A DNA stretch of 64,000 bases, from contig NZ_RJUE01000009.1 of the NCBI RefSeq assembly GCF_024343735.1, positions 17,083 through 81,082 of the forward strand. Reading direction: 5' to 3'. Shown in pieces: positions 9,537-18,631 of the stretch (the first letter of the stretch is position 1; each line of letters begins with the position of its first letter). Position numbers and translations under genes: made by a program. The notes beneath the pieces were generated by a model that did not search any database, had not been told where the DNA came from, and saw only the letters and a program-made list of their open reading frames with translations. The stretch is from Lacihabitans sp. CCS-44 (lineage in GTDB: Bacteria > Bacteroidota > Bacteroidia > Cytophagales > Spirosomataceae).

Positions 9537-11201
9537 ATGAGCGAACAAATAATCTTTTCGATGGCTGGCGTAAGCAAGATTATTCCACCCCAAAGACAAG
9601 TTTTGAAAAACATATATCTTTCGTTTTTTTACGGTGCCAAAATTGGTGTTTTAGGTCTAAATGGCTCAGGAAAGTCTACCCTTTTGAGGGTTATTGCTGG
9701 TATTGATAAAAACATCAACGGCGAGGTAGTTTTTTCGCCCGGTTATTCCGTGGGAATGCTCGAACAAGAACCCCAATTGGACCCCAACAAAACAGTTAAG
9801 GAAATTGTGGAAGAAGGAGTTCAAGAAATTGTGAATTTACTCAAAGAATTTGACGAAATAAACGAAGCTTTTGCCAACCCAGACGCAGATTTTGACAAGC
9901 TAATGGAACGCCAAGGCGATGTACAGGAAAAGCTTGATGCAGCAGATGCTTGGGAGCTTGACAGCCGACTTGAAAGAGCCATGGACGCACTTCGTTGTCC
10001 GCCGAGCGAAGCTAAAATCAGTACTCTTTCGGGAGGTGAAAAAAGACGGGTGGCTTTGTGTAGATTACTATTGCAACAACCTGACGTACTGCTACTTGAC
10101 GAACCTACCAACCACTTAGATGCAGAATCGGTTTTGTGGCTTGAACAATATCTTAACCAGTACAAAGGAACAGTAATAGCCGTAACCCACGATAGGTATT
10201 TCCTAGATAATGTGGCGGGTTGGATTTTAGAACTTGACCGTGGAGAGGGTATTCCTTGGAAAGGAAATTATTCGTCGTGGCTGGAGCAAAAACAAAACCG
10301 TTTGGCTCAAGAAGAAAAGTCGCAATCGAAGAGACAAAAATCTTTGGAGCGTGAGCTTGAATGGGTAAAAATGAGCCCGAAAGGAAGGTCTGCAAAAGGA
10401 AAGGCAAGATTGAATGCCTATGATAATTTGCTCAACCAAGACGTAAAAGAAAAAGAAGAAAAACTGGAGTTATTTATACCACCGGGACCAAGACTGGGCA
10501 ATAAAGTAATTGAAGCGACAGGCATAAAAATGGGCTTTGAGGATAGATTACTTTACGAAAATCTGAACTTCTCATTGCCCCCTGCTGGAATTGTGGGAAT
10601 AATTGGGCCAAATGGTGCGGGTAAAACAACACTTTTCAAACTCATTACCGGGCAGTTAAAACCACTGGAAGGCACTTTTGACGTGGGTGAGACAGTGAAA
10701 ATAGCTTACGTAGATCAGGAGCATGATAAACTTGACCCGAATAAATCTGTTTATGAGCTCATCTCGGAAGGAAACGACTGGATAATGTTGGGCAACAAAC
10801 AGGTAAATGCACGAGCTTATGTGAGTAAGTTTAACTTTGGTGGTTCAGACCAAGAAAAGAAAATTGGCGTTCTTTCAGGAGGTGAAAGAAACCGAGTTCA
10901 TTTGGCGATGATGCTCAAAGAAGGTGGCAATTTACTGCTCCTTGATGAACCAACCAACGACTTGGACATCAACACCTTAAGAGCCCTGGAAGAAGCCCTA
11001 GAAAACTTTGCTGGTTGTGCCGTAGTCATCTCTCACGATAGGTGGTTTTTGGACAGAATCGCTACGCACATTTTGGCTTTTGAAGGTGATTCTAACGTGG
11101 TTTGGTTTGAAGGAAACTTCTCAGAATATGAAGAAAACCACCGCAAACGCATGGGCAACGACCTCACTCCTAAAAGAATTAAGTACCGTAAACTTCAATA
11201 A
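9537..11201 (+). CDS. ettA: energy-dependent translational throttle protein EttA (ABC-F ATPase)
   Basis: 554 residues, the usual EttA length (about 555). Two ABC domains have full motifs. The first has Walker A GLNGSGKST (about 41), signature LSGGEKRR and Walker B LLLDEPTNHLD. The second has GPNGAGKTT, LSGGERNR and LLLDEPTNDLD. Between them is the charged linker with WVKMSPKGR that contacts the ribosome. ABC-F proteins have no membrane domain; EttA binds the ribosomal E site and couples energy state to elongation. The aminotransferase gene follows after 2 nt and is probably co-transcribed. Confidence 0.93.
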   Translation: MSEQIIFSMAGVSKIIPPQRQVLKNIYLSFFYGAKIGVLGLNGSGKSTLLRVIAGIDKNINGEVVFSPGYSVGMLEQEPQLDPNKTVKEIVEEGVQEIVNLLKEFDEINEAFANPDADFDKLMERQGDVQEKLDAADAWELDSRLERAMDALRCPPSEAKISTLSGGEKRRVALCRLLLQQPDVLLLDEPTNHLDAESVLWLEQYLNQYKGTVIAVTHDRYFLDNVAGWILELDRGEGIPWKGNYSSWLEQKQNRLAQEEKSQSKRQKSLERELEWVKMSPKGRSAKGKARLNAYDNLLNQDVKEKEEKLELFIPPGPRLGNKVIEATGIKMGFEDRLLYENLNFSLPPAGIVGIIGPNGAGKTTLFKLITGQLKPLEGTFDVGETVKIAYVDQEHDKLDPNKSVYELISEGNDWIMLGNKQVNARAYVSKFNFGGSDQEKKIGVLSGGERNRVHLAMMLKEGGNLLLLDEPTNDLDINTLRALEEALENFAGCAVVISHDRWFLDRIATHILAFEGDSNVVWFEGNFSEYEENHRKRMGNDLTPKRIKYRKLQ

Positions 11202-11203
11202 CA

Positions 11204-12025
11204 ATGCACCACTGTTGGTTTAATGGAAAAATAACCGAGGCAAACGCTACCCAAATAAACATCAACGACCTTGGTCTTATGAGAGGCTATGGGCTTTTTG
11301 ATTATTTCAGAACTTATAACCAAAAACCATTTCAGTGGGATTGGTATTGGGAGCGTTACGAACGCTCGGCAAAATTGCTAAAAATTCCGAATCCGATTAC
11401 CAAAGAAGAAGCAAATGAAGTGGTTCTTTCCTTGATAAAATTGCACGGCGATGGTGAAGTAGCGATAAGATTTTTGTTGACCGGAGGATATACTTTTGAC
11501 TCTGTGACTTCTGCAAAACCCAATCTGATGATTATTTCAGAATCCTTACATTTTTCGTCTCCAAAAGACTATGAAACTGGCATAAAAGTAATGTCTTACG
11601 ATTTCGTTCGTGACTTACCAACCATAAAAAGCATTGACTATAAGCACTATATGATTCTGCAAAGCGAGCTAAAAGCCCAAAGTGCAGCCGATGTATTATT
11701 TCACAAAAACGGTGAAATAAGTGAATTGAGCCGAAGCAATGTTTTTATTGTAAACGGAAATAAACTCATTACGCCCGACAAAAATATTTTGGAAGGAATT
11801 ACCCGAAGAACCGTCTTAGAATTGGCCAAAAACGACTTTGAAATAGAACTTCGTTCAGTTGGTTTTCAAGAAACGCTGGATGCTGAGGAAGTATTTACTA
11901 CAAGTACAACCAAGCGTGTTTTGCCCATCTCTAAAATCGACGAAAACATCATTGGTAATGGTGCCATTGGACCAAAGACGCAATTTTTGTTAGATAAAAT
12001 CAATACTTTGGTAGAGAATTGGTGA
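11204..12025 (+). CDS. class IV (fold IV) PLP aminotransferase / aminodeoxychorismate lyase-like
   Basis: 273 residues. Landmarks are MRGYGLFDYFRTY near the N-terminus, IKSIDYKHYM with the probable PLP Lys, and ISELSRSNVFIV plus ITRRTVLELA, which bind the cofactor phosphate. The length and R/L pattern fit branched-chain aminotransferase (IlvE), D-amino acid aminotransferase or PabC; the sequence alone does not separate these. Being 2 nt downstream of ettA, it is likely in the same transcript. It is cytoplasmic. Confidence 0.8.
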   Translation: MHHCWFNGKITEANATQININDLGLMRGYGLFDYFRTYNQKPFQWDWYWERYERSAKLLKIPNPITKEEANEVVLSLIKLHGDGEVAIRFLLTGGYTFDSVTSAKPNLMIISESLHFSSPKDYETGIKVMSYDFVRDLPTIKSIDYKHYMILQSELKAQSAADVLFHKNGEISELSRSNVFIVNGNKLITPDKNILEGITRRTVLELAKNDFEIELRSVGFQETLDAEEVFTTSTTKRVLPISKIDENIIGNGAIGPKTQFLLDKINTLVENW

Positions 12026-12249
12026 TGTCTCGCTAATAGCAACAAGCCGCATAGTCCCTGACGGAGACTCTGCTAAAACAAACGCCATTGTCAATTCATA
12101 GTCTCCCTTCAGGGGGCTTTGAATTGCACCACAATCTTCGACTTTCAATTGCAAACCACATTGTCCCAAACGGATACTTTGCTGTAACAAATGCTTTTCT
12201 ATTGGCAAATATCATCATTTTGTACTTTGTAAAATACACTTTTATAGAC

Positions 12250-12275
12250 AAAATGTATTTTACAAAATACATTTT
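12250..12275. promoter_or_regulatory. 26-bp palindrome, candidate operator
   Basis: Perfect 12-bp arms (aaaatgtatttt / aaaatacatttt) separated by AC. Partial copies of the same word lie on either side (tgtaaaatacac near 12228, gaaaatacaat near 12330). There is no T-tract, so an operator is more likely than a terminator; binding is inferred. Confidence 0.5.
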
Positions 12276-12321
12276 ATGTATATTTTTGTATTTTCAATAA
12301 TACACTTTGGAATACTTTTTG

Positions 12322-12329
12322 TACTTTTG
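12322..12329 (+). promoter_or_regulatory. candidate -7 element of the AAA+ ATPase gene
   Basis: TACTTTTG matches the Bacteroidetes -7 consensus TAnnTTTG and lies 25 nt before the ATG at 12355. The -33 TTTG partner is not well spaced. Confidence 0.4.
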
Positions 12330-12354
12330 AAAATACAATATTGTAAAATCTAGA

Positions 12355-13548
12355 ATGCAAGAGCTATTTGAAAGTCAAAATAGGGTATTAGAAAAGGTAA
12401 ATTTGGACTTTAAACGTTCACTTTACGACACACTTCCGTGGGACGAAAGAGCCATTATGCTTATGGGTGCGAGAGGTACAGGCAAAAGCACGATTTTTCT
12501 GCAACATCTGAAAGAAAACTTCCAAGCTGATGAAGCCTTGTACATAACTTTAGACGATATTTATTTCAAACAACACACTTTGGTGGAGACCACCCGAACT
12601 TTCTTGCAAAACGGGGGAAAGTTGTTGCTGATGGACGAAGTACACAAATACCCCGATTGGAGCAGAGAAATAAAGAATATCTATGATTTGATGCCCAATT
12701 TGAAAATGCTGTTTACGGGCTCATCGATTTTGGAATTACAAAAATCCAATACAGATTTGAGTAGACGCGTACTGAACTATTACTTGCCTGAGCTTTCGTT
12801 TAGAGAATTTTTGGGAATAAAATATGGGTTAATTCTATCCAAATATACGCTTGAAGAGATTCTAAAAAATCATGTAGAAATAGCAAAAGACTTAAAAAAC
12901 AAACTCGAAAACCCTTTGATCTTTTTTAAAGAGTATTTAAAATCTGGAGCTTATCCGTTTTTTAAAGAAACAAACTTGGTGGATATCCGACTAAAACAAA
13001 CCGTGAATCTAATCATAGACACGGATATACCCAATGCCATACCTGTAGAGTTTTCGACTTTGAGCCAGTTGAAAAAACTACTGTACATTATAGCTCAAAG
13101 TGTGCCTTTTAAGCCAAATATCACCAAACTAGCGGAACAAGTAGGCACGACAAGGCCAAAACTGTATGAAATGCTAAAAATGCTGGAAGCGGCCAAACTG
13201 ATATATGGTCTATACCACAGCAGCACCAATATTACGATTTTGAACAAACCCGAGAAAATATTCCTGCACAATACCAATTTGCTTTATGTATTCTCAGAAA
13301 ATCAGCCAGAAATGGGAACCATTAGAGAGACGTTTTTTATAAATATGCTCGAAAGTGCTGGCCACAAGGTAAATTATACCGAAAAAGGAGATTTCACCAT
13401 CAACAACAAATGGACGTTTGAAGTGGGCGGAAGAAACAAAACCCAAAAACAAATCTCAGGCATTTCAAATGCTTTTTTGGCTATGGACGAAATAGAATAT
13501 GGCTATGGAAATAGTATTCCTTTGTGGTTGCTGGGGTTTATGTATTAG
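12355..13548 (+). CDS. AAA+ ATPase with C-terminal DUF4143 domain
   Basis: 397 residues. Walker A is MGARGTGKST (about 38-47) and Walker B is KLLLMDEVHKYPDW (about 90-103); a sensor-like LFTGSS follows, then the AAA_14-type SRRVLNYYLPELSFREF. The C-terminal part has a winged-helix-like region (TKLAEQVGTTRPKLYEML) and a nuclease-like DUF4143 region near the end (TFEVGGRNKTQKQI). Proteins of this kind are common and scattered in bacteria and archaea. The role is not known; some resemble mobile or defence-associated ATPases. The palindrome-rich upstream region suggests control by a repressor, perhaps itself. Confidence 0.8.
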   Translation: MQELFESQNRVLEKVNLDFKRSLYDTLPWDERAIMLMGARGTGKSTIFLQHLKENFQADEALYITLDDIYFKQHTLVETTRTFLQNGGKLLLMDEVHKYPDWSREIKNIYDLMPNLKMLFTGSSILELQKSNTDLSRRVLNYYLPELSFREFLGIKYGLILSKYTLEEILKNHVEIAKDLKNKLENPLIFFKEYLKSGAYPFFKETNLVDIRLKQTVNLIIDTDIPNAIPVEFSTLSQLKKLLYIIAQSVPFKPNITKLAEQVGTTRPKLYEMLKMLEAAKLIYGLYHSSTNITILNKPEKIFLHNTNLLYVFSENQPEMGTIRETFFINMLESAGHKVNYTEKGDFTINNKWTFEVGGRNKTQKQISGISNAFLAMDEIEYGYGNSIPLWLLGFMY

Positions 13549-13726
13549 AAGAGACTCCGAGTATGTAGCTATACTCAGAATTATTACTTAAATATGGATT
13601 ATTATAAGGAAGTCAGTGGCAAATACTCTTTCAAGACGAAAAAAGTATATCAATTAAAAATAGTAGTAATTTTGAGACATCCCTCATACAAACCACTATT
13701 CTAAATTGAACTAATTCTAAATTTAT

Positions 13727-14881
13727 ATGAGAAATTTTGGCTTCCTATTTATTTTTTATGCAGTTTTTTTCATTGATACAATGGCAATTTCTCAAAATAA
13801 AATTTCGGGGATTGTGATTGATGAAACTACAAAAAGACCCATAATTGGAGTAAAGATTTTAGAAAACGAATCAAACATTCAAACTTTTACTAACGAGGAA
13901 GGTGAATTTGAAATAACACTTAACACTCCGTTCAAAGCATTGACAATTACTCATGTCGAATATGAGAGAATGATTAAGACAAGCACCAAAGATTTACAAA
14001 TTATTCCATTAGTACTACTAGCAAAAAAATATGGATTAGAATTGCAAAATGAAAATTCCCTTGCCATTCTTACTTCCATAAAAAAAAACAAACAAAACGA
14101 GTTACCAAAAGATTACTTCTTAGCAGGATATTATAAGCAAGTTGCTGAGACTTCGAATTTGAAAAGTTTGGAAGAATGTACATTCACATTAAATTGGAAT
14201 AATAAATGGGGAGCTTTGGGCTGGATACCTAAACATATTCGATTTGTGAACAGAAATAAAGAAAAGGCACTTGAAGGATCAGGATTTATTACTAATTTAA
14301 CATTATATCTAAATGCTCTTGACATTTTGTCATTACCCCAAAGGGATAATAACTTAAGAGATATCTATAACATTGAAACAAGTCACTTTCTGAATTATGG
14401 CAAAGAAGACGAAATTATTGTACTCAAATGCGAAGAAAATAGAAGTTCGCAGCTTAAACAAACAATGCTTTTTAATGGCGAATTCTATATCTCTACAAAA
14501 AACAACCAAGTAAAACGAATTGTTGGCGAATATAAAAACGCAAAGACAAAGGATTACTTTGAAGTATTTCTAGATTGTCATTTTGAAACAAATAGAGATA
14601 GTAATAATACTTTGTCTTATCAATTTTTAACTGAAACAAAAGAAGGTATAAAAAAGTATAAATCTGTTAATTATTTGTATCTCCAGGAAGAAAATAATAA
14701 AACATTAAATGTAAATGACATTCAAAAATTAAAATACAATGTTCTAAGTAAACCTCCTTTGATGCCTTATAATCAAAGTTATTGGAAATCTATTAACATC
14801 ATAAAAAGGGCAAAATCAGAAATAGATTTTATAAAAAATTGTGAAGAAAATGGTTCTTTTATATCAAAAGGAAAGTTGTAA
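13727..14881 (+). CDS. secreted protein with N-terminal carboxypeptidase-regulatory-like domain
   Basis: 384 residues with a signal peptide (about 1-23, ending AISQ). Residues about 25-100 fit a CarboxypepD_reg-like beta-sandwich: KISGIVIDETTKRPIIGVKI, then a FTNEEGEFEI turn. The rest is rich in N, K and Y and has no recognised motif. In Bacteroidetes this domain is found at the N-terminus of SusC-type receptors and of stand-alone surface proteins; this one lacks a TonB-dependent barrel. Function unknown, exported by inference. Confidence 0.65.
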   Translation: MRNFGFLFIFYAVFFIDTMAISQNKISGIVIDETTKRPIIGVKILENESNIQTFTNEEGEFEITLNTPFKALTITHVEYERMIKTSTKDLQIIPLVLLAKKYGLELQNENSLAILTSIKKNKQNELPKDYFLAGYYKQVAETSNLKSLEECTFTLNWNNKWGALGWIPKHIRFVNRNKEKALEGSGFITNLTLYLNALDILSLPQRDNNLRDIYNIETSHFLNYGKEDEIIVLKCEENRSSQLKQTMLFNGEFYISTKNNQVKRIVGEYKNAKTKDYFEVFLDCHFETNRDSNNTLSYQFLTETKEGIKKYKSVNYLYLQEENNKTLNVNDIQKLKYNVLSKPPLMPYNQSYWKSINIIKRAKSEIDFIKNCEENGSFISKGKL

Positions 14882-15005
14882 ATAAACAAAAACTTCCTTA
14901 ATAAACCACAACTCACCTCCTAGACCCCACAAAGTCATAAACATACGCCTTTGACCATAAATATTAGCTATATAATATCTCTCACAAAACTAAATAATCA
15001 AGCAC

Positions 15006-15047
15006 AAAAAAATCCCCATCATCTTAGAAAATCTAAAATGATGGGGA
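15006..15047 (-). terminator. terminator of the aldolase gene
   Basis: A 10-bp stem (tccccatcat / atgatgggga), extended inside by ttag/ctaa across one mismatch. On the minus strand it is followed by seven T, which fits the gene ending at 15127. Confidence 0.85.
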
Positions 15048-15126
15048 AATATAAATTTTCACCAAACAAGTCCTAAATACACCAAAGAAAACAAACCTTT
15101 GCGTCCAGCGACCTTGCGGTAAAAAA

Positions 15127-16209
15127 TTAATACAATCCTTCGCAACGATTGATACAATCTAGGTCTTCGAAAGCAACTTTCAATCTTGCTATCATAGACT
15201 CCTCGCCTTTACGCAACCACACACGTGGGTCATAATATTTTTTGTTTGGAGAGTCAGCACCGTCTGGGCTACCCAACTGCGACTGAAGATATCCTTCTTT
15301 CTCTTTGTAATATTTCAAGATTCCCTCCCAAGTGCTCCATTGCATGTCGGTATCGATGTTCATTTTCACAGCACCGTATTCTATTGCCTCTCTGATTTCG
15401 GCACGGCTAGAGCCTGAACCACCATGGAATACAAAATTAACTGGCAATTCACCCGTTCCGTATTTCTCGATGATATAATCTTGAGAGTTTTTCAAAATGA
15501 TCGGTTGCAACGAAACATTACCTGGCTTATAAACACCATGAACATTTCCAAATGCCGCCGCAATAGTGAAGTTTGGAGAAATTTTGCCCAATTCTTCGTA
15601 AGCATAAGCTACTTCTGAAGGTTGTGTATAAAGTTTTGAGCTATCAACGTCAGAATTATCAACGCCATCTTCTTCGCCACCAGTTACGCCTAATTCAATT
15701 TCCAAAGTCATGCCCATTTTAGACATTCTTTCTAAATATTTAGCACAAATCTCGATGTTTTCTTCGATTGGCTCTTCTGAAAGGTCAATCATGTGCGAGC
15801 TAAACAATGGGCTACCAGTAGCCGCAAAATGTTTTTCACTAGCATCCAAAAGTCCGTCTATCCAAGGCAATAATTTCTTTGCACAGTGGTCAGTGTGTAA
15901 CACAACCGGCACGCCATAATGCTCAGCCATTTGGTGAATATGCAATGCTCCTGAAATAGAACCCGCAATGGCAGCTTTTTGACCTTCGTTAGAAAGGCTT
16001 TTTCCTGCATAAAATATACCTCCACCATTCGAAAACTGAATGATAACTGGAGAATTTACGGCTTTGGCCGTTTCTAATACTGCATTGATAGAGTTAGTTC
16101 CTACAACATTCACCGCAGGAAGGGCATAATTATTTTCGTTGGCATGACGCAACAATTGGTTGAGTGCTTCGCCTGTAACTACGCCCGGTTTGATCAAAGA
16201 TTGGCTCAT
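15127..16209 (-). CDS. fbaA: class II fructose-bisphosphate aldolase
   Basis: 360 residues, the length of long-form class IIA aldolases. HTDHCAKKLLPWID contains the catalytic Asp and a zinc His. NVHGVYKPGN and FVFHGGSGSS carry further metal and phosphate contacts, and KMNIDTDMQW binds substrate. It interconverts fructose-1,6-bisphosphate with DHAP and glyceraldehyde-3-phosphate in cytoplasmic glycolysis and gluconeogenesis. It is monocistronic by its own terminator and a TAnnTTTG promoter motif 78 nt upstream. Confidence 0.95.
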   Translation of the reverse strand: MSQSLIKPGVVTGEALNQLLRHANENNYALPAVNVVGTNSINAVLETAKAVNSPVIIQFSNGGGIFYAGKSLSNEGQKAAIAGSISGALHIHQMAEHYGVPVVLHTDHCAKKLLPWIDGLLDASEKHFAATGSPLFSSHMIDLSEEPIEENIEICAKYLERMSKMGMTLEIELGVTGGEEDGVDNSDVDSSKLYTQPSEVAYAYEELGKISPNFTIAAAFGNVHGVYKPGNVSLQPIILKNSQDYIIEKYGTGELPVNFVFHGGSGSSRAEIREAIEYGAVKMNIDTDMQWSTWEGILKYYKEKEGYLQSQLGSPDGADSPNKKYYDPRVWLRKGEESMIARLKVAFEDLDCINRCEGLY

Positions 16210-16286
16210 AAATAAATTTTTAGAATTAAATTAAGTTTTTCTTGTATTTTCGACTGCTGAAGAATGTAATTAGCTAAGTAATGACA

Positions 16287-16294
16287 CAAAAGTA
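16287..16294 (-). promoter_or_regulatory. candidate -7 element upstream of fbaA
   Basis: On the minus strand this reads TACTTTTG, matching TAnnTTTG. A TTTG lies about 22 nt further upstream, near the expected -33 spacing. It sits 78 nt before the fbaA start. Confidence 0.45.
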
Positions 16295-16383
16295 CAAAAT
16301 ATATACTTTATCCTACCAAAAAAATCCAAGATTCTACGATTTGAAACTTATAACTTTTCCTAAAATCACATCCTTCAAAAGCA

Positions 16384-17094
16384 CTATTTTAGACTTAAAA
16401 AGTATTTTCTTTCGTGTTCTTCCATTTTTTCAATAGTATATCTCAAAGCTGTTCTTGGTATTACTTTGATGTGTTTTTCTAAAAACCCTTCAACTTCCTG
16501 ACTTCCCCCTTTACTCCAAACTTCTCGCAGCATCCAGCCCACCGCTTTGTGAATTAAATCATGTTTGTGATTGAGTAGCATTTCGGCCAATTTAAAAGTC
16601 AGAGCAAAATCACCTTGTCGAATATAATAATGTGTCGAAATAATGGCAATTCGCTCTGACCAAAGATGGCCAGTTTTGGCTAAATTTTCTAAAACAGAAT
16701 TATCTTTTGTTTCAAAATAATATGGCCCGAGAATATACATGGAAGAACAATCCACCAAATCCCAGTTGTTTATATAAGAAATATTTCGAAGATAGAGATT
16801 TACGAAATCTGCTTTCTCATCAAGTTTCTTCAATTTCTTGTATTTCAAAACAAGCAGTGTTAATGCCGTAAATCTTACCTCATGTATTTCGTCTTTTAAC
16901 AACATTTCTATATCATGCAAGTTTACCAGATCTCTATAATGTTTACATACCTGATGCACTTCGGGATTGGTCAAACCAATAAAAACATCCCCTTCGGCAT
17001 ATTCGCCTTTACCATTTTTAAAATACTTGGCTTTGGAGATTGCCTTCTCTGGATTTGAAAGAAAAAGTAAGTCGTTTTTAACAGATTGATACAT
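16384..17094 (-). CDS. DNA alkylation repair protein (AlkD-like HEAT repeat)
   Basis: 236 residues, all-helical, with the AlkD-family pattern: AKYFKNGKGEYAEGD near the N-terminus, EVRFTALTLLVLKYKK, then NWDLVDCSSMYILG with the conserved W-D that contacts the lesion, and KAVGWMLREVW near the C-terminus. AlkD-like glycosylases remove N3- and N7-alkylpurines by base excision without flipping the base. It is single in its context and cytoplasmic. The activity is inferred from motif agreement. Confidence 0.85.
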   Translation of the reverse strand: MYQSVKNDLLFLSNPEKAISKAKYFKNGKGEYAEGDVFIGLTNPEVHQVCKHYRDLVNLHDIEMLLKDEIHEVRFTALTLLVLKYKKLKKLDEKADFVNLYLRNISYINNWDLVDCSSMYILGPYYFETKDNSVLENLAKTGHLWSERIAIISTHYYIRQGDFALTFKLAEMLLNHKHDLIHKAVGWMLREVWSKGGSQEVEGFLEKHIKVIPRTALRYTIEKMEEHERKYFLSLK

Positions 17095-17163
17095 AAAATA
17101 AGTATTTTAGAACTCTTTAAGGTATTTTTTGTTGAAATAGTAACCGTAAAAATCTGAATTTAA

Positions 17164-17700
17164 ATGTCAAAAACCAAAATAGGAATAATAGTAGGAACGA
17201 ACAGAAAAGATTCAAGAACCGAAGAAATAGCTATTTATTATTCCAAAAAAATCAAAGAGGCCGGATTTGAAACCAGTTTTATTAATCTGATAGACTTGCC
17301 CCACGACTTTGCATTTTCTGCACTTTATGACAATGGTGGCAAGAACCCTGAATTTCAAAAAATACAAGCCAAAATAGATGAGTGTCAAAAACTTGTTTTT
17401 ATCTTACCAGAATACAATGGCTCTTATCCAGGAGTTTTAAAAACTTTTGTGGATGGATTGAGACACCCAGACAGTTTGGCTTTTAAAAAAGTAGCTTTAG
17501 TGGGTGTTTCTTCAGGTGTTTTGGGGAATGCCGTTGGACTTGGGCATTTCGACAATGTTTTGAGCTATCTCAACGCCAACGTAATGGGCCTAAGAATAAA
17601 ACTAGGAAACATTAATCAGCACTTTTCAGATGGAGTTTTCACCAATCCTATCTACCAGAATTTTACCGAAAAACAGATTAAAAATTTCCTTGAATTTTAG
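17164..17700 (+). CDS. NADPH-dependent FMN reductase family flavoprotein
   Basis: 178 residues with a flavodoxin-like fold: IGIIVGTNRKDSRTEEIA is the FMN phosphate loop and LVFILPEYNGSYPGVLK is the second flavin-binding block. Members of this family reduce FMN, quinones, chromate or azo compounds with NAD(P)H. The substrate is not predictable. It is cytoplasmic and appears to be transcribed on its own, 94 nt ahead of the DUF1080 gene. Confidence 0.85.
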   Translation: MSKTKIGIIVGTNRKDSRTEEIAIYYSKKIKEAGFETSFINLIDLPHDFAFSALYDNGGKNPEFQKIQAKIDECQKLVFILPEYNGSYPGVLKTFVDGLRHPDSLAFKKVALVGVSSGVLGNAVGLGHFDNVLSYLNANVMGLRIKLGNINQHFSDGVFTNPIYQNFTEKQIKNFLEF

Positions 17701-17793
17701 TTTCGTCTATTTCTTTTGGCTTAGCATCAATTAATATTTAGAATAATAAAATTTTATTCTAAATTTGAAATCCAATAACCTTATTTTACAAAA

Positions 17794-18582
17794 ATGAAAA
17801 AACAAAACCTTATTCCTGTCCTTTGTCTTTCGCTTATCACGACATTTGCAATAGGTCAAAATAAATATCCAAATACGCCACCAGAAGTATCTCCAATGCC
17901 TATGAAGCCAGAGATGACCGAGATTTGGGACCCTGAAGTGCGTGTAGTTACACCAGCCAAAAAACTAGGCGATGCTCCTTCGGATGCTATCATACTTTTT
18001 GACGGTAAAAATCTTGACCAATGGGTGAGCCAAAAAGATATTACAAAACCAGCACCTTGGAAAATAGTAGACAATGACCACATGGAAGTGGTACCTCAAA
18101 GTGGTGGAATTCAAACAAAATTGAAGTTTGGAGATTGTCAAATTCATATTGAGTTTAGTGCTCCTGATGAAGTTCAGGATGTAGGTCAAGGTCGTGGGAA
18201 CAGCGGATTATTTTTGCAAAACAGATACGAGTTGCAGATTTTGGACAATTTTAACAACAGAACTTATGCAAATGGTCAGGCTGGAAGTATATACAAAGAC
18301 GTTCCGCCATTGGTAAACGCCATGCGTAGCCCATTGGAATGGAATTCTTATGATGTTATTTATACAGCAGTGAGGTACAAAGCCGACGGCAGAGTAGATG
18401 CTCCTGCAAGAATCACGGTATTGCACAATGGCGTTTTGGTACAAAACAATACCACGATTGCGGGTTTAACCAACTATATTGGCTTACACATGTACCCTGC
18501 CGCTCATGGCGACGATGTGATTTCACTTCAAGACCACGGCAATAAAACACAATTCAGAAATATCTGGATTAGGAAATTGTAA
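17794..18582 (+). CDS. secreted DUF1080 (3-keto-disaccharide hydrolase) domain protein
   Basis: 262 residues. The signal peptide ends around AIGQ (residue 22). From about residue 62 the DUF1080 concanavalin-like domain is visible: AIILFDGKNLDQWVS, GNSGLFLQNRYELQILDN, and a C-terminal TQFRNIWIRKL. The family binds or hydrolyses sugars, including 3-ketoglycosides, and is very abundant in Bacteroidetes and Planctomycetes. Periplasmic or exported. It is followed by its own terminator. Confidence 0.85.
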   Translation: MKKQNLIPVLCLSLITTFAIGQNKYPNTPPEVSPMPMKPEMTEIWDPEVRVVTPAKKLGDAPSDAIILFDGKNLDQWVSQKDITKPAPWKIVDNDHMEVVPQSGGIQTKLKFGDCQIHIEFSAPDEVQDVGQGRGNSGLFLQNRYELQILDNFNNRTYANGQAGSIYKDVPPLVNAMRSPLEWNSYDVIYTAVRYKADGRVDAPARITVLHNGVLVQNNTTIAGLTNYIGLHMYPAAHGDDVISLQDHGNKTQFRNIWIRKL

Positions 18583-18604
18583 TTTTAAAACTCAAAATAT
18601 GTAA

Positions 18605-18631
18605 GGGAGAGCTGACACTCTCCCTTTTTTT
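18605..18631 (+). terminator. terminator after the DUF1080 gene
   Basis: A 7-bp stem (gggagag / ctctccc), a 6-nt loop and seven T. It ends right before the prmC start. Confidence 0.85.

Larger units (their letters stand above)
12026..12354. other. 329-nt spacer with AT-rich operator-like repeats
   Basis: The first 190 nt (to about 12215) has no convincing gene; a 72-codon minus-strand frame there looks like chance. The remaining part is very AT-rich and holds repeated TGTAAAATACA / TGTATTTTACA words and the palindrome at 12250-12275, just ahead of the AAA+ ATPase gene. Confidence 0.5.

Noticed and set aside
11990..12208. 72-codon minus-strand ORF near the class IV aminotransferase
   Set aside because: No recognisable family, overlaps the end of the aminotransferase gene, composition looks non-coding.
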